Below are positions 48,931-57,206 of a stretch of DNA of 64,000 nucleotides, piece after piece (within the stretch, counting starts at the first letter, position 1; every line of letters begins with the position of its first letter). Below the pieces are notes generated by a model. That model was given only the letters and a program-made list of their open reading frames with translations, searched no databases and was not told where the DNA came from. Source of the stretch: Fibrella forsythiae (lineage in GTDB: Bacteria > Bacteroidota > Bacteroidia > Cytophagales > Spirosomataceae). The stretch is from positions 496,001-560,000 of the forward strand of contig NZ_JAFMYW010000002.1 in the NCBI RefSeq assembly GCF_017353175.1. The letters are read 5' to 3'. The position numbers and the translations under genes are program-made.

Positions 48931-51900
48931 TTAAAACGTCAGGTTAATATTTACACCGTAGCGACGGGTGGTAGGGGTCTGCAGGTCAGACCGGCCGCCA
49001 CTTGTAAACTGATCCATGTCGATGTCTGTCCGGGCGGCGAAGTAGAGCAGATTTCGGCCCACAAACGAGATCGACGCCTGTCTGATACCCAGTCGGCTGA
49101 TGGCTTTCTGGGGCAGGTTGTAGCCAACGACCACTTCGCGCAGTTTGGCAAACGAACGGCTGATGATGTTGCCGCCATCGAAGCCGTAGCGCCTGGCAAT
49201 GTAATCTTGCAGAAACGCCTTGGTAGTATTGGGGGTGAACTGCAATTCAGCGTAATTCGTAACGTTACCGTCTGTATCGTAGTTGATGCTGGCTCCGTTG
49301 CTCACCTGAACGCCTTCACCCACATAGGACTTGATACCTTTGGTATCGTTCAGGCGGGCAATGCCCATCTCGCCCTGAACGGTGTTGATGATCCGGCCAC
49401 CGGCGTAAGACTTCTGCTGAACATAGTCGGAAATAACACCGCCAACACGACCGTCGAACTGGAAGCTGAAGGTGACATCTTTGTAGCTGAAGCGGTTGTT
49501 CAGGCCCCACACCCAATCAGGATTGATGTTGCCAACATACTGCGCCACAGGCGTACGCAATGGCCGGCCGCCCGCGTCGTTGATGATCTGGCCATCGGGG
49601 GCGCGCACGAACGTGGTCGTATAGTATTTATCAGTACGGTCACCGACTTTGAAAAAGGTATTCAGCGCCGTTACGCCCGGATAGAACTCCTTAAAGGCTT
49701 CCTTATAGGTCGACCAGTTGGCCAGCACGCTCCAGTTCAGCCCGGTCGGGTTGGTCAGCACTTTACCGGTCAACGATAGTTCAACGCCTGTTTTCTGCGT
49801 TTTGATGCCATTGACAAGCAGCGATGAATAACCCGTTGTTTCTGAGATTGGCAGGTTGAAAATCCGCGGGCCGTCGTCGCTGATGAAATAGGCGGCGTCG
49901 AAGGCGAGACGGTTGTTCAGAAAACGGGCGTCTACCCCGGCTTCAACCTGCGACGTGCTGTTGGGCTTGATGTTCGGGTTGTTCAGCGCGTTGGTGTAGT
50001 AGGCCGTTGAGGTGTTACTTACCGTCAACGGTGTGCTATAAACGGCTGAGTTCTGGTAAGTTGGCCCGTCATACGATGAGGCATATTGCTGGCCGTAGCC
50101 CAGCGACCAGTTCGGTACGCCAATGGTTGGGGCAGTTAGGCCGTCTTTCACGTTGGCATACGATGCCCGCAGTTTCAGGAACGAGATCGCCCTGGGCAAC
50201 GCCACATAATCGGATACGACCGTGCTCAGGGCCGCCGATGGGTAGAAGAACGTGTTGTTGCCGGCAGGCAGGGTCGACAGTTTATCCATCCGGCCTGTTG
50301 TTGACAGCGTCACGACATCGCTGAACGTGAAGTCAGCCGAGTAATAGGCCGACAGCACACGCATGTCGGCGGTGAAGTTCGAGGCAATGACCGGGTTGAG
50401 CGAGTTGGCGAAGTTATACACGCCAGGTACGTTCAGGTAGTTGGTCGAGGTGTAGTTCGAATTGTAATTGTACACCCGCATATTGCCCCCGGCCACGGCA
50501 TTCACGTTCAGCCGCGAATTGATCCGCTTGTTGTATTTCAGCAATAAATCGGTGTTGCTGTCGATCAGGTTGCGGCGGTCTTCGCGGTAATCGCCTTTCC
50601 CTTCCTCGCGACCATAGGTAGTAGCTGAATAAGGCAGTTTCTCGGTCCGGAGCAGATTCCAGGTCGACACCTGGGTACGTAGTGTCAGGTCGAGGCCATC
50701 GGCAATGGTATACTTAAGTGATGTTTGGCCAACGATGTCGGTTTTGTAATGACCACGCAGCCACTCTTTAGCCGTGAACCAGGGGTTGTTGTACCGCTGA
50801 TATTCGGCATAGATCTGCTGCGTACCTTCTTTGCCCGGTTGCCAGTAATTTTTTAGCTGGTCAACGTCCCAGTCGGCACCACCCCAGAGAACGATGTTGT
50901 AGATCATCGAGTTAGGTCCATAATCCACGTCGGGAATATTGGGCGTATACTGGCGGTTCACCTGAATGTCGCCTTCAAACCGTAACCGATTCGTGAAATT
51001 ATAGCCCGTGTTGATCTTAAACGTGGTGCTGTTTAGCTGCGTGTTGGGCACCAGCCCGCGCTGGTAGTTGTGCGATACCGAAAACCGCAGGTCATATTTT
51101 TCGCCTGATGCTGATACGGCAATGTTGTTGGTCGACAGAATGCCGGCTTGCAGGAACCGCTTGAGGTTATCTTTACCGCGTGCTACCCAGGGCGTACCTA
51201 CCCGTTTGCCGGTCACCGGGTCAACCGGGCTGTCATACTGCGGAATCAGCTGGCCTTCAAAACGGGGGCCCCAGATATCGTAGTCGCCGTCATTTTTTCC
51301 ACCGCCTTTACCGTCAACGAACTCATAGACGCCGTGATCGCCGGGACCGTATTCATCCTGCACGTTCGGAATGGCCAGAAAGCCATTGTCGACCATCTGG
51401 CTGGTGTTCACCTCAACGGCAAAGCCACGCTTGTCTTTGGTGCCGCGCTTCGTGGTGATCAGAATGGCCCCGTTCTTTCCCCGGAAACCGTACAGCGCAG
51501 AGGCCGATGCACCTTTCAGTACCGAATAGGTCTCGATGTCGTCGGCGCTGATGTTCCAGGTATCTGAATTGATGGGTACGCCATCGACCACGAAGAGAAC
51601 ATCCGTATTACCCCGCAACACAATGTTTGGTCGACGAAGCAGTTCGGCTGACGCCCCGATGGTCAGGCCCGCCACCTTCCCAACCAGCGAATTGACCGCG
51701 TTGGGTTCACGAGCCTTGACGAGTTGTGCGCCATCCACCGACTGAATAGACACGCCGATGTTGCGAACGTCTTTCTTGATACCAAGGGCCGTTATGACCA
51801 CTTCGTTAAGCGTTGATGCTGCCGCCTTCAACGACACATCGATGGACGAGCGGTTGCCAGCGGCCACTTCCTGCGTTTCGAAGCCAATAAACGAGAACGT

Positions 51901-52134
51901 CAGCGTCTGGTTCTGGCCAGGTACGTTTAGCGTATACGTGCCGTCGGCGCGGGTGGTTGTGCCAACGGTTGTTCCTTTAATGACGATAGAGACGCCCGGC
52001 ATAACCTGTTGATCATCAGCAGAAGTAACTTTGCCGGTAACGGTAGTCTGCGCCAGCAGAGAGCCCGCTAGCAAGAGAAGCAAACAGCAACTCAGCAGGG
52101 GCCTGACCAGCAAATGAAGTATACGTACATTCAT
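48931..52134 (-). CDS. SusC/RagA-family TonB-dependent transporter
   Basis: 1067 residues from MNVRILHLLVRPLLSCCLLL, which gives the signal peptide; a start 10 codons upstream is also open. After the signal comes a carboxypeptidase-like regulatory (CarbopepD_reg_2) domain (TTVTGKVTSADDQQVMPGVS, FIGFETQEV), then the plug (VITALGIKKDVRNIG, NTDVLFVVDGVPIN), and a 22-strand barrel ending in YGVNINLTF. It imports ligands presented by the downstream SusD protein using TonB. This operon also encodes a phosphatase-type hydrolase and the PhnZ-like oxygenase. Confidence 0.95.
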   Translation of the reverse strand: MNVRILHLLVRPLLSCCLLLLLAGSLLAQTTVTGKVTSADDQQVMPGVSIVIKGTTVGTTTRADGTYTLNVPGQNQTLTFSFIGFETQEVAAGNRSSIDVSLKAAASTLNEVVITALGIKKDVRNIGVSIQSVDGAQLVKAREPNAVNSLVGKVAGLTIGASAELLRRPNIVLRGNTDVLFVVDGVPINSDTWNISADDIETYSVLKGASASALYGFRGKNGAILITTKRGTKDKRGFAVEVNTSQMVDNGFLAIPNVQDEYGPGDHGVYEFVDGKGGGKNDGDYDIWGPRFEGQLIPQYDSPVDPVTGKRVGTPWVARGKDNLKRFLQAGILSTNNIAVSASGEKYDLRFSVSHNYQRGLVPNTQLNSTTFKINTGYNFTNRLRFEGDIQVNRQYTPNIPDVDYGPNSMIYNIVLWGGADWDVDQLKNYWQPGKEGTQQIYAEYQRYNNPWFTAKEWLRGHYKTDIVGQTSLKYTIADGLDLTLRTQVSTWNLLRTEKLPYSATTYGREEGKGDYREDRRNLIDSNTDLLLKYNKRINSRLNVNAVAGGNMRVYNYNSNYTSTNYLNVPGVYNFANSLNPVIASNFTADMRVLSAYYSADFTFSDVVTLSTTGRMDKLSTLPAGNNTFFYPSAALSTVVSDYVALPRAISFLKLRASYANVKDGLTAPTIGVPNWSLGYGQQYASSYDGPTYQNSAVYSTPLTVSNTSTAYYTNALNNPNIKPNSTSQVEAGVDARFLNNRLAFDAAYFISDDGPRIFNLPISETTGYSSLLVNGIKTQKTGVELSLTGKVLTNPTGLNWSVLANWSTYKEAFKEFYPGVTALNTFFKVGDRTDKYYTTTFVRAPDGQIINDAGGRPLRTPVAQYVGNINPDWVWGLNNRFSYKDVTFSFQFDGRVGGVISDYVQQKSYAGGRIINTVQGEMGIARLNDTKGIKSYVGEGVQVSNGASINYDTDGNVTNYAELQFTPNTTKAFLQDYIARRYGFDGGNIISRSFAKLREVVVGYNLPQKAISRLGIRQASISFVGRNLLYFAARTDIDMDQFTSGGRSDLQTPTTRRYGVNINLTF

Positions 52135-52161
52135 GACGATAGGGATATGGTTGATTGACCA

Positions 52162-52169
52162 CAAAACTA
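52162..52169 (-). promoter_or_regulatory. Probable -7 box upstream of susC
   Basis: On the minus strand TAGTTTTG matches TAnnTTTG, 27 bases before the preferred susC start codon. No well-spaced -33 TTG was found, so a regulator is probably needed. Confidence 0.45.
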
Positions 52170-52322
52170 TCGGGAGGCTATTGCGTGAGTATTTTCAGGC
52201 TGTTATCAAACCGTGTCGTTACAGACCGTTTACTGAAAATCGGTTAATAATTTCCTAATGATACAGCTGAATGATGTGGCGCTACCCCGAACACAGCCAG
52301 GTTAACACGTGTTGCTGGTACG

Positions 52323-52628
52323 ATGACGTACCCAGCTTATACTGATATTTCGCTCGCTGAACTGGCAGAGCTACGCCAGCAGCCCAACGCGGTAGTTGTT
52401 GATGTGCGCGACGACTGGGAATTCGATGAATTCAACGTGGGTGGTGTGAACGTACCTCTGGCCGACATACGTACCCGCCGGGCCGAGTTACTCCCTTTCG
52501 ATCCTGTTATCGTGCTGTGCACCAACGGCGTACGTAGCCGCGTGGCTGCTAAAGACCTATTACGTCAGCCCGAATTTGCGCAAAAAACGATCTATCATCT
52601 GCACGGTGGACTGGTGGAAAGCGAATAA
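52323..52628 (+). CDS. Rhodanese-like domain protein
   Basis: 101 residues, a single rhodanese domain. The VVVDVRDDWEFDEFNVGGVNVPL motif (CH2A-like) is followed by the active-site loop VLCTNGVRSRVAA with the catalytic Cys (about residue 62). It transfers sulfane sulfur or acts in sulfur signalling in the cytoplasm. It converges with the bestrophin gene across a hairpin repeat. Confidence 0.9.
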   Translation: MTYPAYTDISLAELAELRQQPNAVVVDVRDDWEFDEFNVGGVNVPLADIRTRRAELLPFDPVIVLCTNGVRSRVAAKDLLRQPEFAQKTIYHLHGGLVESE

Positions 52629-52632
52629 AAAA

Positions 52633-52705
52633 AAGGAGTTTACTGTTGCGCTGCTGACCTATCGTTACGTGCCTCTGCAGCGCAACAGTAAACAGAAAAC
52701 TCCTT
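52633..52705. repeat. Intergenic hairpin repeat between convergent genes
   Basis: Outer arm AAGGAGTTTACT/AGTAAACAGAAAACTCCTT, where the right arm has one extra heptamer; inner stem GTTGCGCTGC / GCAGCGCAAC; the loop GACCTATCGTTACGTGCCTC is nearly the same as that of the hairpin at 54525. It lies between the rhodanese and bestrophin stops. Confidence 0.92.
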
Positions 52706-53635
52706 CTATGTGACGATCACGAACTTGGATTTTGCGGCCTGTTTTTCTTCGTGGGGAATGTAGAACTGCATCAGCTCGTGCACGTTCAGGCGGATGTTTG
52801 TTGCTATCTGGTTCAGGGGGAGGTTATTGCGCTCTATGCCAAACGGATTTTGAATCTCTTCACCGATCAGTTCCAGACCTACCAGGATATACGATACGGC
52901 CACAACGGCGGGAATGGTCAGGTAGCCATATTCATCAATAATGATGAAAGGCATGACGAAAATGTACATCAGGATAAACACCTTGATGAAAAAGCTGTAT
53001 GAAAACGGAATGGGTGTGCTTTTGATGCGTTCGCAGATACCGGCTACGTCCAGAAAGACGAGCAACATGGTGCTCAGGTTGATCAAGTGCGCATCCGTGA
53101 ACAGTCCTTCGCGGTACAGGCGTTCCGTGCGAACCTGAAGCTGGGCAACAACGCCGTTGGGTACGTGGTCATAGTGCGTCAGCTCACTTAGCTCACCGAT
53201 ACCAGCCGCTTCCAGGCCATCTGATTTGATGTCGTTTCGGAGGTGATTTTCCAGCGAAAAGGCGAAATTGGCGATCATCTTCGTGTAGAAGAGTCGATCT
53301 TCCGTGCGCTCCGTGGGAATAACTGCATTCAGGTAAGCAGCCAGATTGCGGCTGTTATTGACCAACGTCCCCCAGGCTTTGCGTCCCTCATAGAATCGAT
53401 CGTAGGCGGTATTGGTCCTGAAAAGGAGCAGCAGGCTAAGCAGAATACCCATCGTCGACAGGAATTCGGTGGGTGTGTCCTTCAGTCGCAGGTCAACGAC
53501 CCATAGTTCCAGAAAGGTGACCCCCGTTACGTAGAGGGCTACCCAGAATAGACGTCTGAAAAGCGAAAAGGCGGTTGGGCTGGCATGGAAGTGCCAGATG
53601 GCCGGAAACCAGTCATTTTTACTGTATGTAATCAT
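52706..53635 (-). CDS. Bestrophin-family chloride channel protein
   Basis: 309 residues with about four membrane helices. MITYSKNDWFPAIWHF, LLLFRTNTAYDRFYEGRKAWGTLVNNSRNLAA and the C-terminal VGLELIGEEIQNPFGIERNNLPLNQI are the bestrophin/UPF0187 features. It forms a pentameric anion channel in the inner membrane. Bacterial relatives can be selective for other ions. It is flanked on both sides by hairpin repeats. Confidence 0.92.
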   Translation of the reverse strand: MITYSKNDWFPAIWHFHASPTAFSLFRRLFWVALYVTGVTFLELWVVDLRLKDTPTEFLSTMGILLSLLLLFRTNTAYDRFYEGRKAWGTLVNNSRNLAAYLNAVIPTERTEDRLFYTKMIANFAFSLENHLRNDIKSDGLEAAGIGELSELTHYDHVPNGVVAQLQVRTERLYREGLFTDAHLINLSTMLLVFLDVAGICERIKSTPIPFSYSFFIKVFILMYIFVMPFIIIDEYGYLTIPAVVAVSYILVGLELIGEEIQNPFGIERNNLPLNQIATNIRLNVHELMQFYIPHEEKQAAKSKFVIVT

Positions 53636-53641
53636 TTTTTT

Positions 53642-53741
53642 AGTTTACTGTTTACCGTTTACTGTTTTCTGTTGCTTCGCTACATCAGCGTAACATGCCT
53701 AAGCAACGCAACAGAAGACTGTAAACGGTAAACAGTAAACT
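53642..53741. repeat. Intergenic hairpin repeat
   Basis: Arms AGTTTACTG-TTTACCG-TTTACTG-TTTTCTG with near-perfect complement; inner stem GTTGCTTCGCT / AAGCAACGCAAC; the loop ends in TAACATGCCTAA. It fills the spacer between the bestrophin start and the dapF stop. Confidence 0.92.
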
Positions 53742-53743
53742 GA

Positions 53744-54517
53744 TTAAAGAGTTATGTTGCCGCCGAATACGCGTTGCGCGGGTCCTATGAGATAAATGTC
53801 CGTGAACGAGCCGTCGGGCTGAGGCATGAAAGCCACCCGCAGGTTCCCGCCGATCGTACGAATAGAAATCGGGCTGGTTAGTTGGTGTTGCTGATAAGCG
53901 ACCAGTGCTGCCGCCGTTACACCCGTGCCGCAGGAATAGGTTTCGTCTTCAACGCCCCGCTCGTAGGTACGTACAAACAGGCCGTTTTCCTTTACCCGCT
54001 CCGTAAAGTTCACGTTGGTGCCACCCGGCGCAAAAGCCGAATCATTGCGTAGCTGCCGGCCCTCGTTTACGACATCATAGGCCGATAGGCCATCAAGGAA
54101 TTTGACAACATGTGGCGAGCCTGTATTAAGAAACGTATAGCCAGTCTGATGAACCATTCCGGGTACGTCGCTCATCTTCAGGCGAACTTCTTCGCCGTCA
54201 ACTTCGGCCAGATGTTCCCCATCAACGGCCAGGAACCGGGTGTGCGTTTTGAAAATGCCCAAGTCATGCGCGAAGCGAACGATACACCGACCTCCGTTTC
54301 CACACATGCTGCCTTCGGCCCCGTCGGCATTGAAATAAACCATCCGGAAGTCATAGTCTGAGTGGCTCTGAAGCAGGATGAGCCCGTCTGCGCCAATGCC
54401 GAAGCGGCGGTGGCAAAGTTGGGCTACCAGCGACTGGTTGTGCGTAGGAAACGTGTTGTTACGGTCGTCGATTAAAATAAAATCATTGCCGGTTCCCTGG
54501 TATTTGGCGAAGAGCAT
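53744..54517 (-). CDS. dapF: Diaminopimelate epimerase
   Basis: 257 residues from [20 protein letters not shown]; longer frame enters the hairpin repeat. The two catalytic Cys lie in [10 protein letters not shown] (about residues 68-77) and [14 protein letters not shown] (about residue 211). The enzyme converts LL- to meso-diaminopimelate for lysine and peptidoglycan synthesis. The gene lies 210 bases downstream of rplS, the gap being filled by two inverted repeats. Confidence 0.95.
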   Translation of the reverse strand: MLFAKYQGTGNDFILIDDRNNTFPTHNQSLVAQLCHRRFGIGADGLILLQSHSDYDFRMVYFNADGAEGSMCGNGGRCIVRFAHDLGIFKTHTRFLAVDGEHLAEVDGEEVRLKMSDVPGMVHQTGYTFLNTGSPHVVKFLDGLSAYDVVNEGRQLRNDSAFAPGGTNVNFTERVKENGLFVRTYERGVEDETYSCGTGVTAAALVAYQQHQLTSPISIRTIGGNLRVAFMPQPDGSFTDIYLIGPAQRVFGGNITL

Positions 54518-54524
54518 AGGTAAT

Positions 54525-54654
54525 AGTTTACTGTTTAGAGTTTGCCCGCACCGGCGGACTGGTTTACTGTTGCGTTGCTGGCCTGTCGTTACGTGCCTTA
54601 GCAGCGCAACAGTAAACCGGTCCGCCGGTGCGGGCAAACTCTAAACAGTAAACT
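54525..54654. repeat. Intergenic hairpin repeat, extended G+C-rich arms
   Basis: Outer AGTTTACTGTTTAGAG and a G+C-rich GCCCGCACCGGCGGACTGG block pair almost perfectly with the right arm; inner stem GTTGCGTTGCT / AGCAGCGCAAC; the loop GGCCTGTCGTTACGTGCCTT nearly repeats that of 52633. It abuts the perfect inverted repeat at 54661. Confidence 0.92.
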
Positions 54655-54660
54655 CCTTTT

Positions 54661-54720
54661 AGTTCAGGCTAAACAAAGAAAGGTTGCCCATGAGCAACCT
54701 TTCTTTGTTTAGCCTGAACT
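54661..54720. repeat. Perfect 27-bp inverted repeat downstream of rplS
   Basis: 27-base arms (AGTTCAGGCTAAACAAAGAA... ending at 54687) with a 6-base loop (54688-54693) and a perfect right arm (54694-54720). It sits between rplS and the hairpin at 54525. A-tracts rather than T-tracts flank it on the coding side, so it is not a standard intrinsic terminator. Confidence 0.9.
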
Positions 54721-54727
54721 AAAAATG

Positions 54728-55111
54728 TTATGCGGCAGCTACTGGGGCTGGTTTCCGGATAATCCGCTCTTTTACACGTGCGGCTTTGCCCTGACGACCA
54801 CGGAGGTAGAACAACCGGGCGCGGCGTACTTTGCCCAGACGGACTACCTCGACTTTATCGACGTTTGGCGACAGCACTGGGAAGATACGCTCAACACCCA
54901 CACCATTCGAAATTTTGCGAACCGTGAAGGTTTCGCCGTTGGTGTTTGGGTTGCGACGCTGAATAACCGTACCGGTGAAAACCTGGATACGCTCTTTGCT
55001 ACCTTCGCGAATCTTAACGTGTACGTTTACCGTGTCGCCGGCGCGAAACACGGGGATGTCGGCACGCCGTTGGGCGTTGTCGGCTTCCACTAATTTAATC
55101 AGCTCACTCAT
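54728..55111 (-). CDS. rplS: 50S ribosomal protein L19
   Basis: 127 residues. The N-terminus [29 protein letters not shown], the middle [21 protein letters not shown] and the C-terminal [22 protein letters not shown] match L19. L19 sits at the 30S-50S interface. It stands alone rather than in the usual rpsP-rimM-trmD-rplS cluster, at least downstream. Confidence 0.97.
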   Translation of the reverse strand: MSELIKLVEADNAQRRADIPVFRAGDTVNVHVKIREGSKERIQVFTGTVIQRRNPNTNGETFTVRKISNGVGVERIFPVLSPNVDKVEVVRLGKVRRARLFYLRGRQGKAARVKERIIRKPAPVAAA

Positions 55112-55186
55112 GACCGTATTGTATATCGTCAGGATATTTTTTCAAAATCGAGCCGCAAAGATAGTACTTAATTCGTTGTAAGAAAA

Positions 55187-55194
55187 TAGTTTTG
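55187..55194 (+). promoter_or_regulatory. Probable -7 box upstream of nnr
   Basis: TAGTTTTG matches TAnnTTTG, 25 bases before the preferred nnr start codon (55219). The -33 region is not clear. Confidence 0.4.
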
Positions 55195-55218
55195 CTGAAG
55201 ACAGCCCCCTTAATCAGC

Positions 55219-56721
55219 ATGAAAATCCTTAACGTTGAACAGATTCGTCAACTTGATCAGGCCACTATTACATATGAACCGATAGCACCCATCCAACTGA
55301 TGGAGCGTGCCTCGCAGGCTTTCGTGGATTGGTTCATGAGCCGTTATGATGCGTTCACGCCCGTAAAAGTGTTTTGTGGCCTTGGTAATAACGGAGGAGA
55401 CGGACTGGCAATTGCCCGATTACTGCTTCAGGCCAACTACATCGTTGAGGTATTTGTTGTTCGATATGCCCCCCGCGAATCCGACGATTTTGCGCACAAT
55501 CACCGTCGGCTGAAACTGCTTATTAATCCGCATTACGTCGAAAACCCGGGTGATATGCCTACGCTTCGGCAGCGGGATGTAGTCATTGACGCTATTCTGG
55601 GTTCGGGTATTTCCCGACCGGCCGAAGGGCTGGTGAAGATGGTGATTGAGCGAATCAACCGGGCACCGGCGCAGGTAATTTCGGTCGATATTGCCAGTGG
55701 TCTGCAGGCTAATCAGCCTAACCAATCCGACGATGTGACAATCTGGCCCGATCATACGGTTACGTTCGACCTGCCTAAACTGGCGCTGTTGTTGCCCGGT
55801 AACGCCCGCTCGGTTGGCGAATGGCATATGGTCGATATCGGGTTGAATCAACGCTTTATCGATCAGGCACCTACTCCTTATTATTATACAACAGAAGCAG
55901 AAGCCCGTTTACTCCTTCGTCGCCGTGAGCGTTTTTCCAACAAAGGTTCCTTTGGCCACGCGCTGTTGCTGGTGGGTAGCTACGGTAAAATTGGTGCAGG
56001 TGTACTGGCTGCGAAAGCCTGTCTACGATCGGGGGTGGGGTTACTGACCGTGCAAACGCCTGGGTGTGGGTACGTTGTGATGCAAACTGCCGTGCCTGAA
56101 GCTATGTGCCGCCCCGACGTAGACGACCGGCTACTGACCGGCCCAAGCGATGTGGATGGGCCTTCATTGGCCGATTACGCCGCCATTGGCGTGGGGCCGG
56201 GTATAGGTAAAGCGCCTGAAACAGCCCGTTTTCTGCGCGAAGTACTGACTAACTTCAGCAAGCCGGTGGTTGTTGATGCCGATGCGTTGAATTTGCTGTC
56301 TGCCAACAAAGACCTGATCGGGCTCCTGCCGGAAAATAGTATTCTAACGCCCCATCCGAAGGAGTTCGAACGCCTTACCCAACGCTGGCAGAATGATTAC
56401 GACAAACTTGAACTGCTGCGTGAGTTTGCCCAGCGCCAGCAAGTGGTAGTGGTGCTGAAAGGGGCTCATACGGCTGTGGCGTTGCCCAACGGAGAAGTGC
56501 ATTTCAACTCGACGGGGAACCCCGGAATGAGTACGGGCGGAACCGGCGATGTGTTGACCGGCTTGCTTACCGCTCTGTTGGCTCAGGGATATGACCCCGT
56601 AGAAGCAGCTGTGTTGGGTGTATTCGCGCATGGGATGGCCGGTGACAAGGCCGCTCAGGTACGTGGGCAAATTGGTTTAACTGCTTCAGACGTAGTAGAA
56701 AGCCTGCACTGGGCGTGGTAA
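55219..56721 (+). CDS. nnr: Bifunctional NAD(P)H-hydrate repair enzyme
   Basis: 500 residues from MKILNVEQIRQLDQATI. The N-terminal YjeF_N epimerase domain (about residues 1-210) has GLGNNGGDGLAIARLLLQ and VVIDAILGSG. The C-terminal ADP-dependent dehydratase domain (about residues 225-500) has GHALLLVGSYGKIGAGVLAAKA, PVVVDADALNLL and the nucleotide loop NPGMSTGGTGDVLTGLLTALLAQG. It restores damaged NADHX and NADPHX. The family normally fuses both domains as here. Confidence 0.95.
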   Translation: MKILNVEQIRQLDQATITYEPIAPIQLMERASQAFVDWFMSRYDAFTPVKVFCGLGNNGGDGLAIARLLLQANYIVEVFVVRYAPRESDDFAHNHRRLKLLINPHYVENPGDMPTLRQRDVVIDAILGSGISRPAEGLVKMVIERINRAPAQVISVDIASGLQANQPNQSDDVTIWPDHTVTFDLPKLALLLPGNARSVGEWHMVDIGLNQRFIDQAPTPYYYTTEAEARLLLRRRERFSNKGSFGHALLLVGSYGKIGAGVLAAKACLRSGVGLLTVQTPGCGYVVMQTAVPEAMCRPDVDDRLLTGPSDVDGPSLADYAAIGVGPGIGKAPETARFLREVLTNFSKPVVVDADALNLLSANKDLIGLLPENSILTPHPKEFERLTQRWQNDYDKLELLREFAQRQQVVVVLKGAHTAVALPNGEVHFNSTGNPGMSTGGTGDVLTGLLTALLAQGYDPVEAAVLGVFAHGMAGDKAAQVRGQIGLTASDVVESLHWAW

Positions 56722-56746
56722 TTATTACACAAAAAACCATACTATT

Positions 56747-56764
56747 TGTAGAATGAATTCTACA
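56747..56764. repeat. Short perfect palindrome downstream of nnr
   Basis: TGTAGAAT-GA-ATTCTACA lies 26 bases after the nnr stop in a 247-base spacer with nothing else recognisable. It could be an operator or the remnant of a terminator. Confidence 0.4.
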
Positions 56765-56968
56765 CTGGCAAATGAAGATATAGGCAGTAATCTATTTAGT
56801 GAGTAGACCGTATAATAGAACTAGTTGTTGCCATACCGACCATAAATGCCGTTAAATCAGCTGCGTAGATACCCCTGATCCGATAGCGTAGTTCCGCGCT
56901 AATAGGGTTGCCAGCTGGGCATCAATTTTGTGTTGCAACAGATAACATATTCTAAACGGACACTGAAA

Positions 56969-57133
56969 ATGGGTAACTACACACAGCGAGAGTGGCGAAT
57001 GAGCCAATCTAATTCGAAGTCATCGGCTGATTTGGGGCAGACCGCAGCCTTGGGCGGTGCCACTGTAGCGTTGTTTGCCTACATCATCTACCATTTTATT
57101 TATCCACTCATCGCGAAAGGACTGCTGTTCTAG
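56969..57133 (+). CDS. Small single-pass membrane protein, hypothetical
   Basis: 54 residues from MGNYTQREW, or 44 from MSQSNSKSS at 56999. A hydrophilic N-terminus with Ser/Asn is followed by one hydrophobic segment (LGGATVALFAYIIYHFIYPLIAKGLLF). It is not recognised. It lies between nnr and a strong inverted repeat, which terminates the transcript and supports expression; otherwise evidence is weak. Confidence 0.4.
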   Translation: MGNYTQREWRMSQSNSKSSADLGQTAALGGATVALFAYIIYHFIYPLIAKGLLF

Positions 57134-57139
57134 CGCGTT

Positions 57140-57200
57140 GTTCATTCATACTAAAAAGGGCCAGACTGTAGCAGTCTGGCCCTTTTTAGTATGAATGAAC
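57140..57200. terminator. Perfect 29-bp inverted repeat between convergent genes
   Basis: 29-base arms (57140-57168 and 57172-57200) with a 3-base loop (TAG). The arms include CTAAAAAGGGCCAGACTG and its complement, so T-tracts are present in both orientations. It lies 6 bases from the feoB stop and after the small membrane-protein gene; a bidirectional terminator is likely. Confidence 0.85.
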
Positions 57201-57206
57201 TGTCGA

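Noticed and set aside
48919-49779. 286-codon open frame antisense to susC
   Set aside because: Shadow of the TonB-dependent transporter gene, with no recognisable domain.
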